Origin: Krasilnikoviella flava
GTDB lineage: Bacteria; Actinomycetota; Actinomycetes; Actinomycetales; Cellulomonadaceae
Length of the DNA: 64,000 nt
Direction of reading: 5' to 3'
Assembly: GCF_900167525.1 (NCBI RefSeq)
Contig: NZ_FUZQ01000002.1
Coordinates: 558,001 to 622,000, forward strand
A program made the position numbers and the translations under genes. The notes beneath the pieces were generated by a model. It did not search any database. It had not been told where the DNA came from and worked only from the letters and a program-made list of their open reading frames with translations. Shown here piece after piece: positions 10,959-19,227 of the stretch; within the stretch, counting starts at the first letter, position 1; the number at the start of each line of letters is the position of its first letter.

Positions 10959-11425
10959 GTCGCCGTGGCGCGCCGTCGTCGGCGCACGAGACCGTGCTCG
11001 GCCGGGGGCACGAACGGGGCGAGCAGCAGCGGCATGCCCGCCTCGAGCGGCGTGCGGTCGGCCTTGAGTCCGTTGCACCGCTCGCACGCGGCGACGAGGT
11101 TCAGCCACGACGAGTCGCCGCCGCGCGAGCGGGGGATCACGTGGTCGACCGTCTCCGCGGGGCCGCCGCAGTACGCGCAGGCGCCGTCGCGGCGCTTGAC
11201 GCCGTCCTTGGTGACAGCGGGCCGGCCGGCGCTGCGGTAGCGCCAGCGCATCGCGACGTACCGCACCAGGCGGAGCACCCGCGGCATCGGGTAGGGGCCG
11301 AACCGATGGCCCTCCACCGCCTCCTCGACCACCGCGACCTCGCGGACCAGCATCGTGATGGCGTGCTTGACCGACACGCGGTGCAAGGGCTCGTAGCCCG
11401 CGTTGAGCACCAGGACGTCGGCCAC
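10946..11425 (-). CDS. HNH endonuclease-domain protein
   Basis: A 159-aa protein of the actinobacterial HNH type. After an N-terminal LVLNAGYEPLHRVSVKHAITML segment comes the complete zinc/HNH core: CAYCGGPAE, VDHVIPRSRGG, WLNLVAACERCNGLKADRTP. The conserved DH pair, the Asn and both CxxC pairs are all there, so nuclease activity is plausible. The GTG at 11425 is preceded by GGAGGGAGC. Such genes are very common and usually single; a role in repair or restriction is possible but not shown. Confidence 0.85.
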   Translation of the reverse strand: MADVLVLNAGYEPLHRVSVKHAITMLVREVAVVEEAVEGHRFGPYPMPRVLRLVRYVAMRWRYRSAGRPAVTKDGVKRRDGACAYCGGPAETVDHVIPRSRGGDSSWLNLVAACERCNGLKADRTPLEAGMPLLLAPFVPPAEHGLVRRRRRATATAAA

Positions 11426-11613
11426 GGCCCGCTCCCTCCTCGACCGGCGCGCACACCGTGTGAATCCGGTCACAGCATGCTGCCGAGGTGAAAGTATGCC
11501 GCCGAGGCGCGGAAGTCCAGGGCAAAGCCCGGTCGGGACGCCCGTCGGAGGCCGATGAGTCCGGTCCGCGCGCGCCGTCCACCCTGCGTCCACGACACCC
11601 GACGGAGGGCCAC

Positions 11614-12075
11614 ATGAGGCTCAGCGTCACCATCGTCACCTCGCTCGACGGGGTGGTGCAGGGACCGGACGGGCCCGAGGAGGACACCCGCGGCGGCTTC
11701 GCCGAGGGCGGCTGGTTCGTCCCGTTCACCGCCGGCACCACCGTCGTCCGCCCCGCCGACGAGGCCGACCTGGCCGCCGAGGTGCAGGCGCTCAAGGACG
11801 GTCCCGACGGCGAGCTGCAGGTGCACGGCAGCGCGCGACTCGCGAGCACCCTGCACGACCTGGGGCTCGTGGACGTCTGGCGCCTCGTCGTCGCGCCCGT
11901 GGTCGTCGGTTCCGGGGCGCGGCTGTTCGACGACGGCGCAGCGCCGTCCGGGTTCGCGGTCACGCGGTCGTGGCTCGGCGACACCGGGCTCGTGTTCCTG
12001 GAGCTCGAGCCTCGGCCCCTGCGGCACGGCGCCGCCGACGTCGTCGACGGCGCGCAGTCCGTGCGCGTCGACTGA
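11614..12075 (+). CDS. RibD C-terminal/dihydrofolate reductase-like protein with an internal deletion
   Basis: A 153-aa member of the DHFR-like (RibD_C) family. The start is normal (VTIVTSLDGVVQGPDGPEEDTRGGFAEGGW) and the end is normal (GELQVHGSARLASTLHDLGLVDVWRLVVAPVVVGSGARLF). Family members are about 190-200 aa because of a middle section with a GRRTYE-type cofactor motif; here FVPFT runs almost straight into the DLAAEVQALKDG helix, so some 40-60 residues seem missing in frame. Loss of the NADPH-binding part suggests it is not an active reductase. Confidence 0.7.
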   Translation: MRLSVTIVTSLDGVVQGPDGPEEDTRGGFAEGGWFVPFTAGTTVVRPADEADLAAEVQALKDGPDGELQVHGSARLASTLHDLGLVDVWRLVVAPVVVGSGARLFDDGAAPSGFAVTRSWLGDTGLVFLELEPRPLRHGAADVVDGAQSVRVD

Positions 12076-12130
12076 AGGGTCGGTCGCCCCCGTCCGTGCG
12101 TGGCAGGCCGACGGAGCGTCCGACGGCCGG

Positions 12131-12820
12131 TCATGCGCCGCGACGGCGACGGCGTGCGTCCCGCTCGGCCTCCTCTTTCGCGAGGAGCACCGCCCGTGTG
12201 ATCGAGCGCGCGCGGGACGGTTCCGACGGGGCGCCCGTCTCGGTGAGGAGCGCCGCGAGGAGGCCCAGGGGCGCCGTGGCGAGGCCGAGCGGCGGAGCGA
12301 AAAACGGGAAGGCGAAGATGCCGCCATCACGCAGCACGTTCCTGTCGAACCAGTAACGCCCCACGCAGATCGCGAGGGTGAGGGCTAGCCACGCGGCGAA
12401 CCACGGTGTCAAGGACTGGCCGGCCTGGGCCAGCGTCGCGAGCGACAGCCAAAGCGTCAGCGACGCCGGTGTCTCGAACGCCTCTCGGGCGGTGCTCGCG
12501 AAGCCGATCGTCAGGGCGACGCAGAGCAGGAGCGCAGCGGCGCCCACGGACCACGGTCCCGCTCCGTGGGCGAAGGCGCTGGTGGCCGTCCCGGCAAACC
12601 ACGTGCCGCCGCTCGACCACCCGACGGCATCGGCCCACGACCCGATCTGGGCCAGTGGCCGAAGTCCTGACGAGTGCGCGCCCCGCAGGGCGGCGCAGCC
12701 GAGGACCGAGCACAGCAGGGCGTACGCCTTGATAAGGACCGGCCTCCGGCCGGCCAGGTCGGTGATCAGCGACGCGACGTCCATGGGTTCCGTCTCCTTG
12801 TCGTCCGAGTTGCCCGTCAT
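12131..12820 (-). CDS. Hypothetical membrane protein
   Basis: A 229-aa protein with about four or five hydrophobic helices (about residues 28-47, 90-112, 122-140, 141-158, 168-195) and a charged cytoplasmic tail rich in Arg (LLAKEEAERDARRRRRGA). I do not recognise a family. The start at 12820 follows the DUF3892 stop by 3 nt, so they are cotranscribed; an ATG at 12784 is an alternative. Its neighbours give no clear function. Confidence 0.6.
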   Translation of the reverse strand: MTGNSDDKETEPMDVASLITDLAGRRPVLIKAYALLCSVLGCAALRGAHSSGLRPLAQIGSWADAVGWSSGGTWFAGTATSAFAHGAGPWSVGAAALLLCVALTIGFASTAREAFETPASLTLWLSLATLAQAGQSLTPWFAAWLALTLAICVGRYWFDRNVLRDGGIFAFPFFAPPLGLATAPLGLLAALLTETGAPSEPSRARSITRAVLLAKEEAERDARRRRRGA

Positions 12821-12823
12821 CGG

Positions 12824-13105
12824 TCAGAACCGGGGCAGCCGCAGCAGGTTGTCGGTCTCCGTGCCGTTGGCAACCGTGGCGATGTACCGCGTGCCGCGGG
12901 AGCTCACCCTGGCCACGACGTCGGTCTGCACGTGGGTGACCGGGTGCAGGGCCCGGTAGCGGGTGCCGCGCACGATGTCGGTGTGCACGGCCTCGCGGCT
13001 CGAGACCCGGAGCGGGCCGGTGGTCAGGTCGGACACGGCGACGGCCTCGATGTGCTCGTTGTGCGTGCCGGGCTCGGCGACGCGGACGGAGTGGATGAAC
13101 GGCAT
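12824..13105 (-). CDS. DUF3892-like small protein
   Basis: A 93-aa basic protein matching the DUF3892 pattern: an N-terminal FIHSVRVAEPGTHNEHIEAVAV strand pair, then AVHTDIVRGTRYRALHPVTHVQTDVVARVSSRGTRYIATVANG. The family is small, widespread and uncharacterised. It is the first gene of a two-gene unit with the membrane protein, and GAGGAGCC precedes its ATG. Confidence 0.65.
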   Translation of the reverse strand: MPFIHSVRVAEPGTHNEHIEAVAVSDLTTGPLRVSSREAVHTDIVRGTRYRALHPVTHVQTDVVARVSSRGTRYIATVANGTETDNLLRLPRF

Positions 13106-13198
13106 GGTCGGCTCCTCGTGGACGGACTCGTGCTTGTCGGTGTGGTGGGGAGCGGCGGGCGCGTCGGGTCCGGACCTGTCACGCCCGCCGTGGGGGCC

Positions 13199-14074
13199 TC
13201 AACCCTTCGCGCGGAAGAAGACGGGGTCGGCGAACCAGCCCGCCGTCAGCGTCCAGGTGCCGGGGGCCCCGGCGGGGACGGCGACGCACACGTTCCCCTT
13301 GGCGGAGCCGCCCTCGTACAGCTCGTCGACGTCGGTGAGGTCGTCAGGGATGACGCCGCACGAGTCGGAGTAGGTGACGCTGTCGTCGCCGACGAACTCG
13401 ACCGTGAGGTCGACCCACGGTGTGCCGGTCTCGTCGCCCGTGTAGGTCGCCTCGACCGGGACGATCCAGTACTCCATGCCGTCGGCGGGCGCCTCGTTGA
13501 ACTGGTTCTCGGCGTGGATGTCCGCCCAGGCCTCGTGGGGCTTGCCGAGGTCGACGGTCCAGTCGTCGTTGCCGACGGTCTCGGCGAACGTGAACGGATT
13601 GTCGCGGGTGCCCTCCTCGGCCGCGGCCGGCTCGGGGTCGGCCGCGACGTCCTCGTCCGTGGTCGCCTGGTCCGCGACGTCCGCATCCGGCTCGGCCGGA
13701 GCATCCTCACCGGTAAGGGCGGGGGTGTCGTCGAGCGAGTCGGAGACGTCGTCGAGCACCGAGCTGTAGAAGGCCTGCGACGCCAGGACGGCGGCGCCGG
13801 CGACGACGGCCAGCACGATGCCCGCGACCGCCATGCCCTGTCGGGGCGCACCTCGACGGGCCTTCACCAGCCCGACGATCGCCAGCACCAGCCCTGCAAG
13901 GGCGAGCACGAACGCCCCGTTGTTGACGATGGGGATCAGGGACAGCAGCAGCGCGACCAGCGCGACGACGAAGCCGGCCACGGCGAGCCCGTTGCCGCGC
14001 GTCGGGGGAGGCGTGACGGGAACCGGGGGGGCGGGGTGCGGCTCGAAGGTCGGGCCGTTCGGGGTGGTGGACAT
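13199..14074 (-). CDS. DUF4190-type membrane-anchored protein with an extracellular domain
   Basis: A 291-aa protein. Residues 1-25 are a Pro-rich cytoplasmic start; two closely spaced hydrophobic helices follow (about 28-68 and 78-97, NGLAVAGFVVALVALLLSLIPIV ... GMAVAGIVLAVVAG), the pattern of DUF4190. An acidic, Ala/Asp-rich linker (about 110-150) leads to a beta-rich extracellular domain like DUF4352 (FAETVGNDDWTVDLGKP, WIVPVEATYTG). Such proteins sit on the outer face of the actinobacterial membrane. AAGGAG precedes the ATG at 14074. It is the last of three small membrane-anchored genes and may share their promoter. Confidence 0.7.
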   Translation of the reverse strand: MSTTPNGPTFEPHPAPPVPVTPPPTRGNGLAVAGFVVALVALLLSLIPIVNNGAFVLALAGLVLAIVGLVKARRGAPRQGMAVAGIVLAVVAGAAVLASQAFYSSVLDDVSDSLDDTPALTGEDAPAEPDADVADQATTDEDVAADPEPAAAEEGTRDNPFTFAETVGNDDWTVDLGKPHEAWADIHAENQFNEAPADGMEYWIVPVEATYTGDETGTPWVDLTVEFVGDDSVTYSDSCGVIPDDLTDVDELYEGGSAKGNVCVAVPAGAPGTWTLTAGWFADPVFFRAKG

Positions 14075-14127
14075 GGGAACTCCTTCGGTGGTGTCGGGTG
14101 AGTGCTGAGGTTGCGGCTGGTACGGGG

Positions 14128-14739
14128 TCACTGCTTGTCCCACGTGCCGCAGCGGTTCGTCTCGAAGTCCTGGCCGTCGCGCAGCGCGACCGTGGGTCGG
14201 CCTCCGGTGACGATGTCGTTCTGGACGATGTCGTCCTGGTTGGTGCCGGACCGGTAGATCGCCCAGTAGCAGTCGCCGGAGACAGGCTCGGTGGTCCGGT
14301 AGGTGCCGGCCTCGACGTCCGTGCCGACGGTCCAGACCCCCTCGTCGATGCGGTTGTTCTCGATCGTCTTCTCGGTCTTGCTGACGGCCTTCTCGCGCCC
14401 GGCGACGTCCTGCTCGCGCTCGTCCAGCCCGGACTCGCGCTCGTCGAGCTCGGCCTGCCGGGTCGCCGCCTCCGTCTCGGCGTCGTCGATCCGGCTCTCC
14501 GCCGTCTCGGCGCGTGCGACGGCGCCGTCGAGCTCCGTGCGCGTCGCGTCCAGCTCGGCGGCGGTGTCGGTGACCTGCGTCTGCGCGGTCCGGGCGTCGC
14601 GATCGCGGTCGGCGGCGACCACGGTCGCCCCCGTTGCGAACGCGCCCAGGAGCGCCGCTGCCGTGCCCAGCACGATCGGCGTGCGGTGGTCACGCACCCA
14701 TCGGGACGACGTCCGGGGTCGAGCGTCGGCGCCGCTCAC
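14128..14739 (-). CDS. Single-pass membrane protein with extracellular coiled coil
   Basis: A 203-aa protein: a basic cytoplasmic start, one membrane helix (about residues 22-44), then a coiled coil of roughly 85 residues rich in Glu, Ala, Asp and Arg (ELDATRTELDGAVARAETAESRIDDAE), and a compact C-terminal domain (GVWTVGTDVEAGTYRTTEPVSGDCYWAIYRSG ... CGTWDKQ). The end resembles domains seen in many actinobacterial secreted proteins with V..DI..GTYR signatures. The GTG start overlaps the previous stop by 4 nt (14736-14739). Confidence 0.65.
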   Translation of the reverse strand: MSGADARPRTSSRWVRDHRTPIVLGTAAALLGAFATGATVVAADRDRDARTAQTQVTDTAAELDATRTELDGAVARAETAESRIDDAETEAATRQAELDERESGLDEREQDVAGREKAVSKTEKTIENNRIDEGVWTVGTDVEAGTYRTTEPVSGDCYWAIYRSGTNQDDIVQNDIVTGGRPTVALRDGQDFETNRCGTWDKQ

Positions 14740-15269
14740 GTCTGGTCTCCCGTCGGATCGACCGTCAGGAGCAGGTCGAGCCCCGTGTCGGGGTGGTAGC
14801 CCCACGACGCGGTGATGCCGTCCCAGGAGTCGGTCTGCCTGCCGTCGAGCGCCCGCGTGGAGTACATGAGCTCCGTGACCCGGGCCGGGGTCTTGAGCGC
14901 GCTGAGGACACAGTCGACGGTCGTGTAGCTCGCGCCGGTGAGGTCGTCGTCGCCCTGGACGTCGAGCGCCAGGGTGGTGCCGTCGTCGACGAGCTCCATT
15001 CCGTCGCTGGGCCCGCAGCCGTCGAAGGCGGCCTCGAAGGCTGCCGCACCGGGCCCGGTGTCGGTCGCGTCGCCGGCGGGTGCCGGATCACCGAGTGACA
15101 GTGCGAGCGCCACGACGGACGCTCCCACCACCATCCCGCCGAGAGTCGCGGCGACGACCGTCCCGGGGCGGTATCGCCTGTCGTCCCTCGTCGGGTCGTC
15201 GTGCGGCGGGCCCTGCGGCGGAGGCGGGGCGGTGGCCACCCGGCCGTCGACCGGTGCGTCCTCGTTCAT
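14736..15269 (-). CDS. Hypothetical membrane-anchored extracellular protein
   Basis: A 177-aa protein with a Pro/Asp-rich cytoplasmic start, a single membrane helix at about residues 36-60 (GTVVAATLGGMVVGASVVALALSL) and an outer domain with two Cys (FDGCGPSDGMELVDDGTTLALD, TTVDCVLSALKTPARVTELMYST). The Cys pair probably forms a disulphide. No family was recognised, though the outer domain resembles many actinobacterial proteins of unknown function. GAGGAGCC lies before the ATG. It heads the three-gene set that ends at 13199. Confidence 0.6.
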   Translation of the reverse strand: MNEDAPVDGRVATAPPPPQGPPHDDPTRDDRRYRPGTVVAATLGGMVVGASVVALALSLGDPAPAGDATDTGPGAAAFEAAFDGCGPSDGMELVDDGTTLALDVQGDDDLTGASYTTVDCVLSALKTPARVTELMYSTRALDGRQTDSWDGITASWGYHPDTGLDLLLTVDPTGDQT

Positions 15270-15365
15270 CGTCGGCTCCTCGCGTCGATGTGCGTCGGGT
15301 GGGTTGTTCCGACCCGTCTGGCAGGAGCATCGACTCGGGGGACAGGCGCTGTCAGGAACGCGGGT

Positions 15366-15381
15366 GATAAAGCCTCTTATC
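15366..15381. promoter_or_regulatory. Inverted repeat in the promoter region of the restriction-modification operon
   Basis: GATAA (15366-15370) and TTATC (15377-15381) form a small AT-rich dyad in otherwise GC-rich DNA, just upstream of the promoter. It could be the site of the helix-turn-helix domain of the first operon gene; that is inference. Confidence 0.35.
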
Positions 15382-15395
15382 GCGCCGCCGTGACC

Positions 15396-15423
15396 TTGCC
15401 GGCGCGGGTCGTGCGCCTACCCT
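15396..15423 (+). promoter_or_regulatory. Candidate promoter of the hsd operon
   Basis: TTGCCG (15396-15401) and TACCCT (15418-15423) are 16 nt apart. Transcription would begin near 15430, giving a short leader with the strong ribosome site GAGAGGAGG before the ATG at 15446. Confidence 0.5.
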
Positions 15424-15445
15424 TGGCGCGACGAGAGGAGGCGCG

Positions 15446-17551
15446 ATGGACTCGACACCGCTGCGACCGGCACGGACGGCCGAGGCCGGGCTGCACGACC
15501 TGACGTTGTCCCTGCCGGACATCGCGCTCACGGCCGGCGTGCAGCGACCGGTGGTGTCCATGTGGCGTACGCGCCACGCCGCCGGCCCGAATCCGTTCCC
15601 TGCCCCCGTCGTGGACAGCGCAGGCTCGCCGCGTTTCCGTGCGTCGGAGGTCGTCGCATGGGTGGAGCGCACCGGCCTGGGGAAGAACATCGACTTCGCC
15701 GCCGACGTCGCGGTACGCGGCGTGCTCGACGCCCGTCCGGGGGGCGGCCGCCCCACCGACGGTCTCCTCGCGCTGCTGTGCCTGCGCGCGTACGCATCGG
15801 CGGTGCTCGCGGACCTCGCCCCCGGCGACGTGCTCGACCTGGCCGACGAGCTCGACCCCGACGACGAGTTCCTCTACCGGGAGGTGGCGGCGCTCGGGGC
15901 AGACCTCCCGGCCGTGTGCGAGCTCGCGGACCTCATGGCGTCTGCCGCATACTCGCCAGGCCGCGCCGCGGAGGCCGTGCTCGCGGACCGCTACCGCGCC
16001 GGCCGTGCGGACCTCACTCGGTCGGCGCTCGCGCCGGCAGCGCTCGACCTGGTCGCGCGGGTGGTGGAGGTGGTGGCGCCGGCGGACGTCGTGGCGAGCC
16101 CGGCGCCCGGGTGCGGCGACCTGCTGCATGCCGTCCTCGCCACGCCCGACGCCGTCGACGTCCCGACAGCGCTGGTGCCGCTGGGGGAGGGGCGCAGGCT
16201 CGCGCGACGCCGCCTGGTCGCGCACGGTTGGGACGTCCGGACGCTGGAGGACGGCGACCTGCCGACCGAGGCGGTCGTCGTCCGCCAGGTGCCGGAGGTC
16301 GGCGTCGGCGACGTGTCGGACGAGGAGGCGCTGGCCCGGGTCGACGAGGTCGTGCTGTCGCTGGGTCCGGGGCAGCGGGCGGTGGTGATCGGCCCGGCGA
16401 GCGCGCTCGTGGAGGCGGCGTCGAGCCCGGCGGTGGAGTCTGCGCGCTCGGCGCTGCTGCGCACGCACCGCCTGCGCACGGCGGTGCTGCTGCCGCCGGG
16501 GCTCGTCGTCGGCCGGTCGCGGCAGCGCCTCGCGCTGTGGGTGCTCGGCGATGCGCACCCCGACGTCGCGATCGGGGACCGGTGGACGATGGTCGCGGAC
16601 CTCTCGGACGCCACCGTCAACGGCCCGACCTTCGACAGGGCAATGCTCGACGACCTGCTCACCGACGTCGTCGCCTCCCTCGACAGCGCGGATTCCGTGC
16701 GCGCGCACGCGTTCCGGTTCGCCCGCTTCGTCAGGCTCCCGGAGGTGCTCGCGCGCGGCGGCTCGCTGATCGAGTCGGGACGAGGCCTGGCGCAGGTGCC
16801 GCGCGACGACCGCGGTGCGGCGGCGGTGCGCGTCCGCGAGCTCGCGGAGCTGCTCGACGGCGAGGGCCGGCGCCCCCTCGACGTCACCGTGCGACGGGGC
16901 GCGGCGCAGCCGCTGCATGAGGCCCTGCTGGGCACCCTTGCCGACGACGGGAGGGTGCGCAGACTGCCCGGAGTCCGCCTCGCGGAGTCGATGGTCGTGC
17001 CGGCGCCGGAGAGGGATCCGGCACTGACCCGCGTGCTGGGCCCGGACGAGCTGCTCGGTGCCGTCCCGTGGGGCACGCGGGCCGTCGACCGGATGCGCCT
17101 GGCCGCCGAGCACCCTGGTGCGCGGCTCACCGAGCCGGGCGACGTCGTCGTCACGACCACGCCCCGTCCCGCGGCCGAGGTGGACCGTGACGGCTTCTCC
17201 GCCGTCGTGTACCCGGCGTGGGTTCTGCGCGTCGTCGACCCCGATGGTCCCGGGGACACCCCCCGCCTACTGTCCGATGTCGTGGCCCGCGAGATCGCCG
17301 CCCAGCCCTCGGGTGCCAAGCGGTGGCGGTCGTGGCGGGTGCGGATGCTGCCGGCGGACCAGGCGGACGACGTCGAACGTGCGCTTCGTGCCGTCGCTGA
17401 CCGTGCCGCTGCCGCCCGCCGCGAGCTCGACCGTTTGGAGGAGCTCGCCGGGGCGTTGGTCGACGGCGTCGCGGTCGGCGTCGTCAAGATCGTCCCTGGC
17501 GAGGTCGACGACGGCGTCAGTGCCGCAGGACAAGATGAGGCCATCGAATGA
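15446..17551 (+). CDS. HTH-methylase-like-HsdS-like composite protein, first gene of the type I RM operon
   Basis: A 701-aa protein. About residues 22-80 look like a MerR/excisionase-type DNA-binding unit (SLPDIALTAGVQRPVVSMWRTRH, RFRASEVVAWVERTG). Residues 80-190 are helical, as in the N-domain of HsdM. Residues 190-410 follow the N6-adenine methylase fold order, ending in AVLLPPGLVVGRSRQRLALWVL, but the SAM motif is SPAPGCGDLL (218-227) instead of DPACGSG, and where an NPPY/F motif belongs (about 276-288) there is VVVRQVPEVGVGD. The end (about 560-701) resembles an HsdS segment with a terminal helix ELDRLEELAGALVDG. Its stop overlaps the hsdM start (ATGA). It is probably not a methylase itself; a specificity, scaffold or regulatory role is inferred. 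Confidence 0.65.
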   Translation: MDSTPLRPARTAEAGLHDLTLSLPDIALTAGVQRPVVSMWRTRHAAGPNPFPAPVVDSAGSPRFRASEVVAWVERTGLGKNIDFAADVAVRGVLDARPGGGRPTDGLLALLCLRAYASAVLADLAPGDVLDLADELDPDDEFLYREVAALGADLPAVCELADLMASAAYSPGRAAEAVLADRYRAGRADLTRSALAPAALDLVARVVEVVAPADVVASPAPGCGDLLHAVLATPDAVDVPTALVPLGEGRRLARRRLVAHGWDVRTLEDGDLPTEAVVVRQVPEVGVGDVSDEEALARVDEVVLSLGPGQRAVVIGPASALVEAASSPAVESARSALLRTHRLRTAVLLPPGLVVGRSRQRLALWVLGDAHPDVAIGDRWTMVADLSDATVNGPTFDRAMLDDLLTDVVASLDSADSVRAHAFRFARFVRLPEVLARGGSLIESGRGLAQVPRDDRGAAAVRVRELAELLDGEGRRPLDVTVRRGAAQPLHEALLGTLADDGRVRRLPGVRLAESMVVPAPERDPALTRVLGPDELLGAVPWGTRAVDRMRLAAEHPGARLTEPGDVVVTTTPRPAAEVDRDGFSAVVYPAWVLRVVDPDGPGDTPRLLSDVVAREIAAQPSGAKRWRSWRVRMLPADQADDVERALRAVADRAAAARRELDRLEELAGALVDGVAVGVVKIVPGEVDDGVSAAGQDEAIE

Positions 17552-19227
17552 GGAAGGACAACCGAGTGCCCCCGAGGACCAAGGCGGCCATGCCGTCGGT
17601 CGCCACGGCGACCACCATGAAGGATCTGAAGGACACGCTCTGGAAGGCCGCGGACAAGCTGCGCGGCTCGATGGACGCGAGCCAGTACAAGGACGTGATC
17701 CTGGGGCTGGTGTTCCTGAAGTACGTGTCGGACGCGTTCGAGGAGCGCCGGGAGGCGATCCTCGCGGAGTGCGTGGCTGACGGGCTCAGCGAGAACGACG
17801 CCGCGCCGCTGCTGGAGGACATCGACGAGTACCGACGTGCCGGCGCGTTCTGGGTGCCGGAGCGGGCGCGGTGGGGCTACCTGGCGCGCAACGCCAAGGG
17901 CCGCGTCGCGACGGTCGACGAACCGGAGGCGTCGGTCGGCCAGCTCGTGGACGACGCGATGGCGCACCTCATGGGGGCGAACCCGCCGCTGGCGGGCACG
18001 CTGCCGACGATCTTCAACTCGATCAGCGTGGACCAGCGGCGCCTGGGCGAGCTGGTGGACCTGTTCTCCTCGGCCAGGTTCACGGGCGTGATGGCGGACG
18101 GCACCAAGGTGTCCAAGGCACGCGACGTGCTGGGTGAGGTGTACGAGTACTTCCTGGAGAAGTTCGCCCGCGCCGAGGGCAAGCGCGGCGGCGAGTTCTT
18201 CACGCCGCCCTCCGTGGTGCGCGTGCTCGTCGAGGTGCTCGAGCCGTACCGCGGGCGCGTGTACGACCCGGCATGCGGGTCCGGCGGCATGTTCGTGCAG
18301 GCGGAAAAGTTCCTCGAGAGCCACGGCGCCGACCCGCAGGCCATCAGCGTGTACGGGCAGGAGCTCAACCAGCGCACCTGGCAGCTGGCGCGCATGAACC
18401 TGGCGATCCACGGCCTGTCCGGGCAGCTCGGCCCGCGCTGGGGCGACACCTTCGCGCGCGACCTGCACCCGGACGTGCCGATGGACTACGTGATGTCGAA
18501 CCCGCCGTTCAACATCAAGGACTGGGCGCGCAGCACCGACGACGCGCGCTGGAAGTACGGCGTGCCGCCCGCGGGGAACGCCAACTACGCGTGGATCCAG
18601 CACATCCTGTCCAAGCTGGCGCCCACCGGGTCCGCGGGCGTGGTCATGGCGAACGGGTCGATGAGCTCGAACTCCGGGGGAGAGGGCGAGATTCGCGCCC
18701 AGCTCGTCGAGGCCGACCTGGTGAGCTGCATGGTGGCGCTGCCGACGCAGCTCTTCCGGTCCACGGGGATCCCCGTGTGCGTGTGGTTCGTCGCGAAGGA
18801 CAAGGGCGCGCGCGCCGGCGAGGTGCTGTTCATCGACGCGCGGAACATGGGCCACATGGTCGACCGTGCCGAGCGCGCGCTGTCCGACGAGGACATCGCC
18901 AAGATCGCGAGCACGTACCACGCGTGGAAGCGCACCCCGTCGCAGGTTGAGCTTGTCGAAACCCTGTCGCTGGTTGAGCCTGTCGAAACCGAGACCACCT
19001 ACGCCGACATCCCCGGCTTCTGCTACTCCGCGACGCTCGCAGAGATCAAGAACGCTGGCTATGCGCTGACGCCCGGTCGGTACGTAGGCGCCGCCGAGGC
19101 GGAGGACGACGGCGAGCCGGTGGAGGAGAAGATCGCGCGGCTCACCAAGGAACTATTCGAGCAGTTCGACGAGTCCGCGCGGCTGGAGAAGGTCGTGCGC
19201 GAGCAGTTGGAGCGGGTCCGTGCGTGA
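17548..19227 (+). CDS. hsdM: Type I restriction-modification methyltransferase subunit HsdM
   Basis: A 559-aa N6-adenine DNA methyltransferase. The helical N-domain (LWKAADKLRGSMDASQYKDVILGLVFLKYVSDAF) is followed by the SAM motif D240-PACGSGG and the catalytic N318-PPF. LPTQLFRSTGIPVCVWFVAKDK and the MGHMVDRAERALSDEDI end are typical. Two copies of a genomic repeat lie in frame at about residues 466-482, adding VELVETLSLVEPVET to a surface linker before the C-terminal part. The start overlaps the upstream stop by 4 nt, and its stop lies inside the hsdS start region (8-nt overlap). It would methylate DNA with HsdS and take part in the HsdR complex. Confidence 0.95.
   Translation: MRKDNRVPPRTKAAMPSVATATTMKDLKDTLWKAADKLRGSMDASQYKDVILGLVFLKYVSDAFEERREAILAECVADGLSENDAAPLLEDIDEYRRAGAFWVPERARWGYLARNAKGRVATVDEPEASVGQLVDDAMAHLMGANPPLAGTLPTIFNSISVDQRRLGELVDLFSSARFTGVMADGTKVSKARDVLGEVYEYFLEKFARAEGKRGGEFFTPPSVVRVLVEVLEPYRGRVYDPACGSGGMFVQAEKFLESHGADPQAISVYGQELNQRTWQLARMNLAIHGLSGQLGPRWGDTFARDLHPDVPMDYVMSNPPFNIKDWARSTDDARWKYGVPPAGNANYAWIQHILSKLAPTGSAGVVMANGSMSSNSGGEGEIRAQLVEADLVSCMVALPTQLFRSTGIPVCVWFVAKDKGARAGEVLFIDARNMGHMVDRAERALSDEDIAKIASTYHAWKRTPSQVELVETLSLVEPVETETTYADIPGFCYSATLAEIKNAGYALTPGRYVGAAEAEDDGEPVEEKIARLTKELFEQFDESARLEKVVREQLERVRA
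18945..18990 (+). repeat. Two direct copies of the GGTTGAGC..GTCGAAACC element inside hsdM
   Basis: Copies at 18945-18963 (GGTTGAGCTTGTCGAAACC) and 18972-18990 (GGTTGAGCCTGTCGAAACC), 8 nt between them. Elsewhere in the window the element occurs in inverted pairs between genes; here the copies are direct, in frame and free of stops in the reading frame used. Confidence 0.85.
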
